Of a stretch of DNA of 44,353 bases, positions 25,417 through 33,880 are shown piece by piece. Within the stretch, counting starts at the first letter, position 1. Every line of letters starts with the position of its first letter. The DNA lies in NCBI RefSeq assembly GCF_001418565.1, contig NZ_LIQQ01000062.1:1-44353 (forward strand). Reading direction: 5' to 3'. The stretch is from Streptomyces graminilatus (GTDB lineage: Bacteria; Actinomycetota; Actinomycetes; Streptomycetales; Streptomycetaceae). A program made the translations under genes and the position numbers. A model generated the notes under the pieces. The model was not told where the DNA came from, did no database searches, and saw only the letters and a program-made list of their open reading frames with translations.

Positions 25417-25436
25417 CCGCGCCGCCGGGGCTCGAC

Positions 25437-25454
25437 ATCTACAGTGTTGTAGAT
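25437..25454. promoter_or_regulatory. Palindromic operator-like site upstream of the TerD-family gene
   Basis: ATCTACA-GTGT-TGTAGAT is a perfect 7+7 inverted repeat with a 4-base centre, about 50 bases upstream of the start codon. The TACA...TGTA symmetry resembles BlaI/MecI/CopY-type operators. It may overlap the promoter, since TAGATT inside it could act as a -10. The identity of the cognate repressor is unknown and none is encoded nearby. Confidence 0.5.
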
Positions 25455-25503
25455 TGATCACTGAGCCGAATCGTCCGGCGACACGGAGCGAGAGGGACCA
25501 CTC

Positions 25504-26088
25504 ATGTCGGTCAACATGTCCAAGGGCCAGCAGGTCAGCCTGAGCAAGTCGGACGGGAGCGCGCTGAACGTCGTCCGGATGGGGCTGGGCTGGAAGGCCG
25601 CGCAGCGCAAGGGGTTCCTGGCGAAGCTGGCCGGGCCCAAGGAGATCGACCTGGACGCCTCGGCGGTCCTCTTCTCCGCCGGCCAGGTCGCCGACGTCGT
25701 CTACTTCCAGCATCTGACCAGCGACGACGGCTCGGTACGGCACCTGGGGGACAACCTGACCGGGGGCAGCGGCGCCGGGGACGACGACGAGGTGATCCTG
25801 GTCGACCTGAGCCGGGTGCCTGGGAAGGTCGACCAGATCTTCCTCACCGTCAACTCGTTCACCGGGCAGACCTTCGCCGAGGTGGAGAACGCCTTCTGCC
25901 GGGTCGTCGACGAGTCCACCGGTCAGGAGCTGGCCCGCTACACGCTCAGCGGCGGGGGCGCGTACACCGCACAGATCATGGCCAAGCTCCACCGGGTGGG
26001 CGGCGGCTGGCAGGTGAAGGCGATCGGCGAACCCGCCGCCGGCCGCACCTTCCAGGACCTGCTGCCCGCTGTCGCCGCCCATCTGTGA
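25504..26088 (+). CDS. TerD-family (tellurium-resistance/calcium-binding) protein, 194 aa
   Basis: ATG 25504 follows GAGAGGGA. It has the TerD beta-sandwich pattern: a short N-terminus (MSVNMSKGQQVSLSK), VRMGLGW, EIDLDASAVLFSAG, VVYFQHLTSDDGSVRHLGDN, GDDDEVILVDLSRVPGKVDQ, FLTVNSFTGQTFAEVENAFC, and YTAQIMAKLHRVGGGWQVKA. The acidic clusters (DLDAS; DNLTG...GDDDE) are the known calcium-binding sites of the family. The protein is cytoplasmic. Family members are associated with stress, calcium and tellurite responses; streptomycetes carry many, so the specific role is open. It follows an operator-like palindrome and ends at a shared hairpin with the convergent GH43 gene. Confidence 0.93.
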   Translation: MSVNMSKGQQVSLSKSDGSALNVVRMGLGWKAAQRKGFLAKLAGPKEIDLDASAVLFSAGQVADVVYFQHLTSDDGSVRHLGDNLTGGSGAGDDDEVILVDLSRVPGKVDQIFLTVNSFTGQTFAEVENAFCRVVDESTGQELARYTLSGGGAYTAQIMAKLHRVGGGWQVKAIGEPAAGRTFQDLLPAVAAHL

Positions 26089-26112
26089 CGGGACGCGTGC
26101 CCGGAACGCCGA

Positions 26113-26163
26113 AGGGCGCGCACACCGAGCGGGCGGTGAGGCCCGACTCCGTGTGCGCGCCCT
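26113..26163. terminator. Bidirectional hairpin terminator between convergent genes
   Basis: AGGGCGCGCACAC (26113-26125) pairs perfectly with 26151-26163. Inside, GAG/CTC and CGGGC/GCCCG extend the fold, leaving a GGTGAG loop. It lies between the TerD-family stop (26088) and the GH43 stop (26195) and can terminate both strands. Confidence 0.85.
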
Positions 26164-26194
26164 CATGTTCGGCGCGGGCGGTGCGTCGTCCGGA

Positions 26195-29100
26195 CTAGCG
26201 GCCGATCACGATGCCTTTCGTCGCGGCCGTCGTGCGGTTCTCGTAGACGACCTCGCCCGTGGACTTCTTCCAGATCCGGATGCCGAACGTGTCCGGCTTG
26301 TCCGTCGCCGTGATGCGGAAGGCGTAGCCGTTCTTGCCGTTCAGCGATCCGGAGCCCTGGTACACCGCGGTGGTGCCGGTGATCACCAGCCAGTCGGAGG
26401 ACGTCGAGCGCAGCTTCAGGCTCGGCTTGGACTTTCCGGCCGGCGTGAGGTCGAAGGAGGCCTTGCCGGTCGGGACCGTGGCGTCCTTCCGGTAGGAGGC
26501 GTGGAGGGAGAAGGCCGCCTTGCCGGTCAGCGTCGGGTCGGCCGGGTAGGAGCCCGCCCGGGACGCGATCACGCCGTTGCCGGTCGCGCGGCCGGCCTTG
26601 GGGTCGAACACGATCAGCTCGGGGAGCTGCGTGGTCACCGAGGCCTTGTCGTCGTCCGTCACCGTGATCGTCGGGCGGAGGATGCCCGCCTTCAGGTAGG
26701 CGTGGCTCGCCTCACAGGTGCCGTTCGTGACCTTGCCGTTGGTAGGGGTGGTGCCGTCCTTCCAGTCGATCGTGCAGGTGTGGGTGTCGGCGCGGCCCGG
26801 GTCGGTGAACTTCGCCGAGACGCGGACCGGGTTGGTCCGGCCGGCCGGGACCGGGGTGTTCGGGCCCTGGACCGAGGTGATCGACGGGGGCGCGTTGGTG
26901 ACCGTCACCGTCAGGGTGTCCTTGCTGCGGCCTCCGGTCAGCGTGACCTCGTAGGTGCCGTTGTCCTGGCAGGTGAGGGACGCCGGGATCGCCGTCCTGT
27001 TCGAGATCGTGCAGGGAGTTGTCGGGCTCACGCTCCAACTCGGGGTGCCCGCACCGGAGATGGTGCCCGTGAGCGGGATCGCGCTGCCTTCCGGGCCCGT
27101 GGTGTCCGCGCCGGCGTGGACGATCGTCACCGGGTCGATGCTCGACAGGGTCGGGACGACCTTCTTGATGAGACCGGCTCCGTCGAACTCCAGCTTGTCG
27201 ATGGTGGTTTCGCGGTGCGTGCCGTCACCGCCGGGGATCGCGAAGCGGTGGTAGGCGATGTACCAGTCGTCGGTGTTCGGGACGTGGACCACCGAGTGGT
27301 GGCCGGGGCCCTTGATGCCCAGGGAGAGGTCCTTCTCCAGGATCACACCGCGCTTGGTCCAGGGGCCCGTGGGCGAGGAACCGGTCGCGTAGGCCACGCG
27401 GTAGTTCTCGTCCCGGGTGTCGTTCTCCGACCACATGAAGTAGTAGGTGCCCTGGCGCTTGATGACGAACGAGCCCTCGTTGTAGCCGCTCGGCGTGATG
27501 TCGGTGATCTTCGAGGAGTCGAAGGAGACCATGTCGTTGTTGAGCGGGACCACGTAGGCCCTGCCGTTGCCCCAGTACAGGTACGACTTGCCGTCGTCGT
27601 CGGTGAAGACCGCCGGGTCGATCATCTGGCCCGGGTAGGCGCCCGCCTTCAGCAGCGGCTTGCCCAGGGCGTCCTTGAAGGGGCCGGTCGGTGAGTCCGA
27701 CACCGCCACACCGATGTTCGTGTCGGCGCAGAAGTAGAAGTAGTACTTGCCGTTCCGCGTCTCCATGGTCGGCGCCCAGGCGCGGCTGTCGGCCCAGGAG
27801 ATGTCGGGACCGAGGTCCAGGATGACGCCGTGGTCCTTCCAGTGGACCAGGTCGGTGGAGGAGTACGCCTTGAACTTCGTACCGCTCCAGCCCTCGAAGC
27901 CGTCCGTGGTCGGGTAGATGTAGAAGGTGTCGCCGAACCGGACGATGTTCGGGTCGGCGTTCAGGCCCGGCAGTACCGGGCTCTTCATCTCCACGGCCGT
28001 CACCGTCCAGGTGCGCTTCTTGCCGTCCGAGCCGGTGACCTCGTACGTGACCGGCTTGGTGAAGTCACGGACCGTGCCCGACGCCGGGCTGATCGCCGCA
28101 CCGTGGGCCAGCGTGAACTGCGGTGCCAGGGCGGTCAGTTCGGTGCCCGGGGTGAGCGGAAGGGTGATCCTGCTGCCCGCGTCGTCGATGATCGAGCCGG
28201 TCTTCAGCGCGGGGTGGGTCGCCGCGGCGATCCCGGTCGTGTTGCCGCCGATCTCCATGACCTCGGCCGGGGACAGTGCCCGGTTGTAGATACGGAAGTC
28301 GTCGACCTCGCCGCCGAAGTACGGGTCGGGCGAGTAGAGCGACTTGCCGATGTAGCCGGAGTTGCCCTTCGCCGCGTCATACAGGTCGGACGGCTTGATG
28401 GTGACGCCGGTGACCCGGGCCGCCTCGGCGCCGTCCACGTAGAGGATCGCGGTGCCGGACGCCCCGTCCAGGGTGACCGTGAGGTGCTTCCACTGACCGG
28501 CGGTGAGCGGAGCGCCCCCGATCATCTGCTTCTCGCCGGACCAGGTCGCCTTGGTGATCGCGGAGAACAGCTTCCCGCTGCCGTTGGACGGCGTGGCGAA
28601 GAGGTACTTGTTGCTGTCCGGGCCGAGGCCGAACAGCCACTGGAAGTTGTCGCCGCCCTTCCACTTCACATAGGTGGAGACGGTGACGCTGTCGGTGTTC
28701 TTGAGGACGCCGTTCGGGATGGTGACGTACGGCGAGGTCGTGGACGAGCTGCTGCCGCCGGACATCTTGAAGGAGCCGCCGTGAACTCCCGTACCGAAGG
28801 CGGGAGTTCGGACGTACGTGCCGTGGAAGCCGTGACCGCTGGAGTCGCGGGCGATGTTGCCGCCCGTCTCGTCGAAGTCGTAGCGCAGGACCAGGTCGGC
28901 CGGCACGTCCGGGCCCTCGGCCGAGACCGTGACCGCGGCGAGGACCGGGACGGCCTCGCCGTTGGGGAGGGCGCCGGTCACCGTGAAGGTGCCGGGCTGC
29001 GCGTACGCCGACGCGGGAACGGCGTCCCAGGTGACCGGGACGGGACGCTTGACGCCGTCCGTGTAGGTGGCGATGACCGTGGCCGGGAGGACCGGGGCCT

Positions 29101-31417
29101 CACCCGCGCGCGTCTTCACCGTGATGTCCTCGACGGAGGTGACGAGCTGGTCCGGCGAGTAGGCGCGCAGCAGACGGTCGTACTCGGCCTGCGTCACCGG
29201 AAGTACCGTGCCGTGGCGGGGCCTTGAGGGAAGGTCGTAGTTCGTGGAGGGAGTCCACTTGCCGGAGTCCAGGTCCGTCGACTCGAAGGGGATGTAGCCG
29301 CGCCCGCCGAACTCGTCGAGGAACGCGTACCACTTCTCCTCCGTGTTCGACTTGAACACCAGCGGACCCTCGGCCGCGCTCATCGCGCCCTTGCCGATGC
29401 CCTCGGCGACGGCGGTGTAGGACGGGTTGAGGATCGAGGCGCTCTTCTCCTCGAAGATGAACTTGCTGTTCGGCGTCGAGGAGGAGTTGTTCCGCTCGTC
29501 CTTGGAGAGGCGGTAGTAGGTGTCGTTGTGCTTGATCATCGTGGAGTCGATGACCGAGTAGCCGCGGTCGATCCACACCTTGGGCTCGCTGAAGGTGCGG
29601 AAGTCACGGGTGGTCGCGTACATCATGCGGTTGTACGTGTCGCCGGAGTGGTCGGCGTTGTCGTACAGCTTCGAGGCCCAGAAGACCACGTACGAGCCGA
29701 GCTCGGTGTCGTAGAACGCCTCCGGCGCCCAGGTGTTGCCGGCCGAGTCGGGCGAGACCTTCACCAGGCGCTGGTCGGTCCAGTGGACCAGGTCGGTGGA
29801 CTCCCACACCATGATCGACTTGCTGCCGGTGCGCTGGGAGGCGTCCCAGTCGCCGTTGCCGTAGATCCGCAGGTCGGTGGCGATCTGGTAGAACTTGTCG
29901 CCCTCGGGGGAGCGGATGATGAACGGGTCGCGCAGGCCCTTCTCGCCCAGCGTGGACGTCAGGACAGGCTTGCCGTCGTTCAACTCCCGCCACTTCAGCG
30001 GGTCGTTGCCCTTGCTGAGGGCCGCGTAGAGCTGTTCGCCGTCCGAGGTGCCCTCACCGGTGAAGTAGCTGAACATGTAGCCCTTGAGGGCTTCCTTCGC
30101 GGGGAGTTCGGGGACCTTGGCCGTCAGGGTGCGGGTCGCGGTGGCGGTGCCCTTGGTGACGGTCGCGGTCAGTTCGGCTGTCGTGCCGCCGTCGCCGTGC
30201 GCCGGGCGGTGCACCACACCGTCGGCCGAGATGACGTCCGGGCTCGCCGAGGACCAGGCAACCGCCGTGCCGAAGACGCCCGTTGACGGGAGGGTGATGT
30301 TCCCGCGTACGTCGTCGATGTCCGGGACGGTGAGCGCCTCGGCGGCCTGCTGGACGGCCGTATTGTCGTCGAAGAGGGCCGGGACCGTGACGTCGAAGGT
30401 CCTCGTGTCGCTCGCCGGGCCCTTCTTCAGGGTCGCCGTGAGCTTGGCGTGGCCGTCCGGCTGACCGGAGGCCGGGCGGGTGACCACGCCCGAGGACGAG
30501 ACCACGGACGGGTTGTCGGTCGCCCAGGTGATGGCGGAGCCGCCCGCCGAACCCGAGGCCGGCAGAGCCAGGTTGGCCGTCACCGCGCTCGTGTCGCCCA
30601 GCGTGAGAGCCGACTTGTCGGCGGCAACGCCCTGCGCGGCGATGGGGAGGGAGAGTTCCTCGACCTCCGTGGCGGCCAGCGCCCGGTCGTAGACCCGGAA
30701 GTCGCGGATGTTGCCCTTGAACAGGTTGTCGCCGGGGTAGACCGACTTGCCGATGTAGTTGGCGGTGGTCGTGCCCGAGCCGATGGAACCGGGGGTGAGG
30801 GTGACCGCCGTGTTGCGGCCGACCTCCGCGCCGTCCTCGTAGAGCACGCCCGTGTTGCCGGTCTGGGTGTAGGTGATCTGCTTCCAGACCCCGCGCTGAA
30901 GGTTGGTGCCCGCTGAGCGTGTGTTCTGTTCCGTCGACCAGTTGCCGCTGGCGATGGAGGCCCGGTACGAGTTGCCCGTGGTGAACAGATAGCCGTTGCC
31001 GGCCGTGCCACTGGTGTTGCCGAAGCCGTAGATGAAGTAAGGGCTCGCCTGGGTGGCGTCGATCTTCACGTCCATCGAGACGGTGATCGAGTTCATGCCG
31101 CTCATGATGTCGTCCGGCACCTTGATGTAGGTGTCGGAACCGTTGAAGGCAAGCCCCTCACCGGAGTTGGACCATCCGGCGGTCCCGTTCACCGTGCCCG
31201 TACGGCCGTTGCCCGAGGAGTCGGCGACGGTCGTGCCGGAGGCCGCGTCCAACTTGTACCAGAGGGCCAGCCCGTCGGTGATGCCGGCCGCTGCCGCGTG
31301 CGCGGGCACCGACATGGCCAACGGCCCTGCGAGCCCGAGCAGTAGCGATGCTGCGGTCAGTCCGGCGAGCCGTTGTGACCAGGGTCTGTCGAGGCCGCGT
31401 GATCTCGCGAGTTGCAT
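26195..31417 (-). CDS. Secreted multi-domain protein with two GH43 and two LamG domains, 1740 aa
   Basis: I place the start at ATG 31417, preceded by GAGGAAG. A signal peptide covers about residues 1-43 (ending VPAHA). LamG-1 covers about 45-225 and Ig-like domains about 235-435. GH43-1 covers about 445-740 with Asp497 (LRDPF), Asp624 (VIDST) and Glu683 (AEGPL). A Big-4-like Ig domain precedes LamG-2 (about 842-1050). GH43-2 covers about 1144-1435 with Asp1155 (NADPN), Asp1267 (MIDPA) and Glu1314 (YNEGS). Further Ig/PKD-like domains and a beta-rich tail end in VVYENRTTAATKGIVIGR. GH43 enzymes are inverting arabinanases, arabinofuranosidases or xylosidases; all three catalytic acids are present in both domains. 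It probably debranches plant arabinan or arabinoxylan outside the cell. There is no sortase or membrane anchor. No sugar transporter is adjacent. Confidence 0.9.
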   Translation of the reverse strand: MQLARSRGLDRPWSQRLAGLTAASLLLGLAGPLAMSVPAHAAAAGITDGLALWYKLDAASGTTVADSSGNGRTGTVNGTAGWSNSGEGLAFNGSDTYIKVPDDIMSGMNSITVSMDVKIDATQASPYFIYGFGNTSGTAGNGYLFTTGNSYRASIASGNWSTEQNTRSAGTNLQRGVWKQITYTQTGNTGVLYEDGAEVGRNTAVTLTPGSIGSGTTTANYIGKSVYPGDNLFKGNIRDFRVYDRALAATEVEELSLPIAAQGVAADKSALTLGDTSAVTANLALPASGSAGGSAITWATDNPSVVSSSGVVTRPASGQPDGHAKLTATLKKGPASDTRTFDVTVPALFDDNTAVQQAAEALTVPDIDDVRGNITLPSTGVFGTAVAWSSASPDVISADGVVHRPAHGDGGTTAELTATVTKGTATATRTLTAKVPELPAKEALKGYMFSYFTGEGTSDGEQLYAALSKGNDPLKWRELNDGKPVLTSTLGEKGLRDPFIIRSPEGDKFYQIATDLRIYGNGDWDASQRTGSKSIMVWESTDLVHWTDQRLVKVSPDSAGNTWAPEAFYDTELGSYVVFWASKLYDNADHSGDTYNRMMYATTRDFRTFSEPKVWIDRGYSVIDSTMIKHNDTYYRLSKDERNNSSSTPNSKFIFEEKSASILNPSYTAVAEGIGKGAMSAAEGPLVFKSNTEEKWYAFLDEFGGRGYIPFESTDLDSGKWTPSTNYDLPSRPRHGTVLPVTQAEYDRLLRAYSPDQLVTSVEDITVKTRAGEAPVLPATVIATYTDGVKRPVPVTWDAVPASAYAQPGTFTVTGALPNGEAVPVLAAVTVSAEGPDVPADLVLRYDFDETGGNIARDSSGHGFHGTYVRTPAFGTGVHGGSFKMSGGSSSSTTSPYVTIPNGVLKNTDSVTVSTYVKWKGGDNFQWLFGLGPDSNKYLFATPSNGSGKLFSAITKATWSGEKQMIGGAPLTAGQWKHLTVTLDGASGTAILYVDGAEAARVTGVTIKPSDLYDAAKGNSGYIGKSLYSPDPYFGGEVDDFRIYNRALSPAEVMEIGGNTTGIAAATHPALKTGSIIDDAGSRITLPLTPGTELTALAPQFTLAHGAAISPASGTVRDFTKPVTYEVTGSDGKKRTWTVTAVEMKSPVLPGLNADPNIVRFGDTFYIYPTTDGFEGWSGTKFKAYSSTDLVHWKDHGVILDLGPDISWADSRAWAPTMETRNGKYYFYFCADTNIGVAVSDSPTGPFKDALGKPLLKAGAYPGQMIDPAVFTDDDGKSYLYWGNGRAYVVPLNNDMVSFDSSKITDITPSGYNEGSFVIKRQGTYYFMWSENDTRDENYRVAYATGSSPTGPWTKRGVILEKDLSLGIKGPGHHSVVHVPNTDDWYIAYHRFAIPGGDGTHRETTIDKLEFDGAGLIKKVVPTLSSIDPVTIVHAGADTTGPEGSAIPLTGTISGAGTPSWSVSPTTPCTISNRTAIPASLTCQDNGTYEVTLTGGRSKDTLTVTVTNAPPSITSVQGPNTPVPAGRTNPVRVSAKFTDPGRADTHTCTIDWKDGTTPTNGKVTNGTCEASHAYLKAGILRPTITVTDDDKASVTTQLPELIVFDPKAGRATGNGVIASRAGSYPADPTLTGKAAFSLHASYRKDATVPTGKASFDLTPAGKSKPSLKLRSTSSDWLVITGTTAVYQGSGSLNGKNGYAFRITATDKPDTFGIRIWKKSTGEVVYENRTTAATKGIVIGR

Positions 31418-31521
31418 CGTTTCGGCTTCCTCTGCTCGGACACGTGGGGAGGCGACGGAAAACATCAGATTGCTTCTGTGTGTCCGCGCGTTGCGAGAGT
31501 GTCAATCGGTGATAGAGGAGC

Positions 31522-31547
31522 CGTCAAGGGTTTTCGAACGACGTTCG
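31522..31547 (-). promoter_or_regulatory. Candidate promoter/operator of the GH43 gene
   Basis: The inverted repeat CGAAC-GAC-GTTCG (31535-31547) lies directly upstream of a minus-strand TTGACG (31527-31522), about 105 bases before the start codon. The repeat resembles LacI- or AraR-type sugar operators. No strong -10 is evident, so the promoter call is tentative. Confidence 0.35.
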
Positions 31548-31794
31548 GCAGGTCGGACAACTAGTTTTTAACGCACCGGAAATCAACAGGAACCAAACCT
31601 GACACGGGAGTTGACACGTGCCGCCCCGGTGGTGGCGACAACCGCCGCGCCCGCCTCGACGTTTCATCGGGCATCGGCAGCGGCATCGGCGTTGAAACGG
31701 CCCTCACTTGATGCGGCGTCACCTTCGGTTTGTCCGACGTGCGTTGAGACGAGTTCGACGAGGGTGGCGAAGCGGAGGGGAGGACCCGTCCGTC

Positions 31795-31800
31795 TAGGGT
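31795..31800 (+). promoter_or_regulatory. Possible -10 of a leaderless P450 transcript
   Basis: TAGGGT ends seven bases before ATG 31808, so transcription would begin at or next to the start codon. There is no good -35. The GGAGG at 31801-31805 is too close (two bases) to serve the same ATG well. Confidence 0.35.
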
Positions 31801-31807
31801 GGAGGCC

Positions 31808-33010
31808 ATGGCAACCGCAATGTCCGGTCAACCGCCCTTAGTTGACCCCGCCGAGCTGATCGCCGACCCTTACGCCGTGTACGGGCGGCTCCGCGAGGCC
31901 GGGCCTGTCCACCGGATCACCGGGACGGACGGGCTTCCGGCCTGGCTGGTCACCCGCTACGACGACGTACGCCAGGCACTCGCCGATCCTCGGTTCTCCC
32001 TCGACAAACGCAATGCGAAGCCCGGCGGCTACCACGGGCTCGCGCTGCCGCCGGCGCTGGACGCGAACCTGCTGAACATGGACCCGCCGGATCACACCCG
32101 CATCCGGCGTCTGGTGTCCAAGGCGTTTACCCCGCGCCGTGTCGAGCTCTTGCGGGAGCCCATCAGGAGAACCGCCGACCGTTTGCTCGACGCCATCGCA
32201 CCGCACGGCCACGCAGACCTGATCGCCTCCTACGCCGCGCCGCTGCCGATCACCGTGATCTGTGATCTGCTCGGCGTGGCCCCGCAAAACCGGCAGGACT
32301 TCCGGAGCTGGACCGACGCCCTGGTGGCCCCGGACCCGGCCCGGCCCGAGACGGCGAAGGAAGCCGTCCGGGCCATGCTCGGCTTCTTCACCGGGCTCCT
32401 CGCCGCCAAGCGGGCGGCCCCCGCCGACGACCTGCTCTCCGCGCTGATCGCCGTACGCGACGACGAGGACCGGCTGACGGAGGACGAACTCATGTCCCTG
32501 GCCTTCCTCATCCTTTTCGCCGGATACGAGAACACCGTCCACCTCATCGGCAACGCCACCCTGGCCCTGCTCAGCAATCCCGACCAACTGGCCGCGCTCC
32601 GCGAGGACCCGGGCAGACTGGGCGCCGCCGTCGAGGAGTTGGCCCGCTTCGACGGGCCCGCGCCGTTGGCCATCCGCCGCTTTCCCACCGAGGACGTCGC
32701 CATCGGAGGGGTCACCGTCCCGGCAGGTGAGACCGTCCTGCTCTCCCTGGCCGCCGCTCACCGTGACCCGCACCGTTTCACCGACCCCGACCGGCTCGAC
32801 ATCGGCCGCGACGGGACCGGTCACCTTGCCCTCGGCCACGGCATCCACTACTGCCTGGGCGCCCCTCTGGCCCGTATGGAGACCGAGATCGCCCTCGCCG
32901 CGCTCCTCGCCCGCTTTCCGGGGCTGGCCCTCGGCGTCCCGCACACTGGGCTGAAATGGCGGCCGTCCATGCGCGCCCGTGGTCTGCGATCGCTGCCGGT
33001 GACCTATTGA
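31808..33010 (+). CDS. Cytochrome P450, 400 aa
   Basis: A bacterial class I P450 monooxygenase. The I-helix oxygen-binding motif is AGYENT (238-243), the K-helix EELAR motif is present, and the heme-binding loop LGHGIHYCLGAPLARME carries the ligand Cys349. The length is typical of CYP105/107-like enzymes. Two starts are possible: ATG 31808 (possibly leaderless) or ATG 31820. The eleventh codon from 31808 is TTA (31838-31840), the rare Leu codon read by bldA tRNA in Streptomyces, which would make translation development-dependent. No ferredoxin or ferredoxin reductase gene is adjacent, so electrons must come from partners elsewhere. The substrate cannot be inferred; flanking genes concern glycans and inositol and may be unrelated. 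Confidence 0.95.
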   Translation: MATAMSGQPPLVDPAELIADPYAVYGRLREAGPVHRITGTDGLPAWLVTRYDDVRQALADPRFSLDKRNAKPGGYHGLALPPALDANLLNMDPPDHTRIRRLVSKAFTPRRVELLREPIRRTADRLLDAIAPHGHADLIASYAAPLPITVICDLLGVAPQNRQDFRSWTDALVAPDPARPETAKEAVRAMLGFFTGLLAAKRAAPADDLLSALIAVRDDEDRLTEDELMSLAFLILFAGYENTVHLIGNATLALLSNPDQLAALREDPGRLGAAVEELARFDGPAPLAIRRFPTEDVAIGGVTVPAGETVLLSLAAAHRDPHRFTDPDRLDIGRDGTGHLALGHGIHYCLGAPLARMETEIALAALLARFPGLALGVPHTGLKWRPSMRARGLRSLPVTY

Positions 33011-33062
33011 TCGGGGCCCGGACGCGGACTTCTCCGCCCAGCCGTCCGAGCAGGGACGGGAG

Positions 33063-33848
33063 TCAGGACCGCATCAGCAACTGGAAATCGAACGCGTAGC
33101 GCGACGCCCGGTAGATGTGCGTGCCGAATTCCACGGCCCGTCCGGTGTCGTCGTACGCCGTGCGCTGCATAGTGAGCAGGGCGGCGCCCTCCGCCTCCTC
33201 CAGGAGTGCGGCCTCCGCCGCCGTGGCCGAGCGGGCGCCGACGGTCTGGCGGGCGCTGTGCAGGGTGATGCCCGCGCCGCGCATCATCCGGTACAGGCCC
33301 GTCGACTCCAGCCGGGCGGCGTCGAGTTCGAGGAGCCCCGAGGGAAGGTAGTTGCACAGGAACGCCACCGGCTCGCCGTGTGTGCGGCGCAGCCGCTCCA
33401 GTACGACGACCTCGCTGCCCTCCTTCACCCCGAGGGCGGCGGCGACCTCGGCGGAGGCCGGCTGCGGTTCGTTGCGCAGGACCTGGGTGGTGGGCCCCTG
33501 TCCGGCCGCCTCCAGGTCGTCGTAGAGGCTGCTCAGTTCGAGCGGGCGCTTGACCTGGCTGTGCACCACCTGCGTACCGACGCCTCGCCTGCGCACCAGC
33601 AGGCCCTTGTCCACCAGGGACTGGATCGCCTGGCGGACCGTGGGCCTGGACAGGCCCAGGCGGACCGACAGGTCGATCTCGTTGCCCAGGAGATTGCCCG
33701 GGGCCAGGACCCCGTGCTCGATCGCCGCCTCCAGTTGCTGGGCCAACTGGTAGTAGAGCGGGACCGGGCTGGAGCGGTCCAGCGTGAAGTCCATGGTGTC
33801 GACCGGGGAGCCGGACGCCGTACGGGCGCGATCACCTGGTGTCGCCAT
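33063..33848 (-). CDS. GntR/HutC-family regulator, probable repressor of the inositol genes, 261 aa
   Basis: ATG 33848 follows GGGAGG. The winged helix-turn-helix lies at about residues 25-95 (YYQLAQQLEAAIEHGVLAPG; LSVRLGLSRPTVRQAIQSLV; LLVRRRGVGTQVV). A UTRA ligand-binding domain covers about 110-260 (VVVLERLRRTHGEPVAFLCN; YLPSGLLELDAARL; FGTHIYRASRYAFDFQLLM). It is the last gene of the leftward iolB-iolD-gntR set, 32 bases after iolD, so it is probably autoregulated from the divergent promoter region at 36813-36924. GntR-type IolR repressors control inositol genes in corynebacteria; assigning the same role here rests on gene context and on box-like sequences in that region. The ligand is unknown. 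Confidence 0.88.
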   Translation of the reverse strand: MATPGDRARTASGSPVDTMDFTLDRSSPVPLYYQLAQQLEAAIEHGVLAPGNLLGNEIDLSVRLGLSRPTVRQAIQSLVDKGLLVRRRGVGTQVVHSQVKRPLELSSLYDDLEAAGQGPTTQVLRNEPQPASAEVAAALGVKEGSEVVVLERLRRTHGEPVAFLCNYLPSGLLELDAARLESTGLYRMMRGAGITLHSARQTVGARSATAAEAALLEEAEGAALLTMQRTAYDDTGRAVEFGTHIYRASRYAFDFQLLMRS

Positions 33849-33880
33849 GGGCACCTCCCTTCATATGCCGATCGGTCTGG

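Noticed and set aside
26153..27694. 513-codon plus-strand frame opposite the GH43 gene
   Set aside because: This is an antisense shadow of a protein with clear GH43 motifs and a signal peptide.
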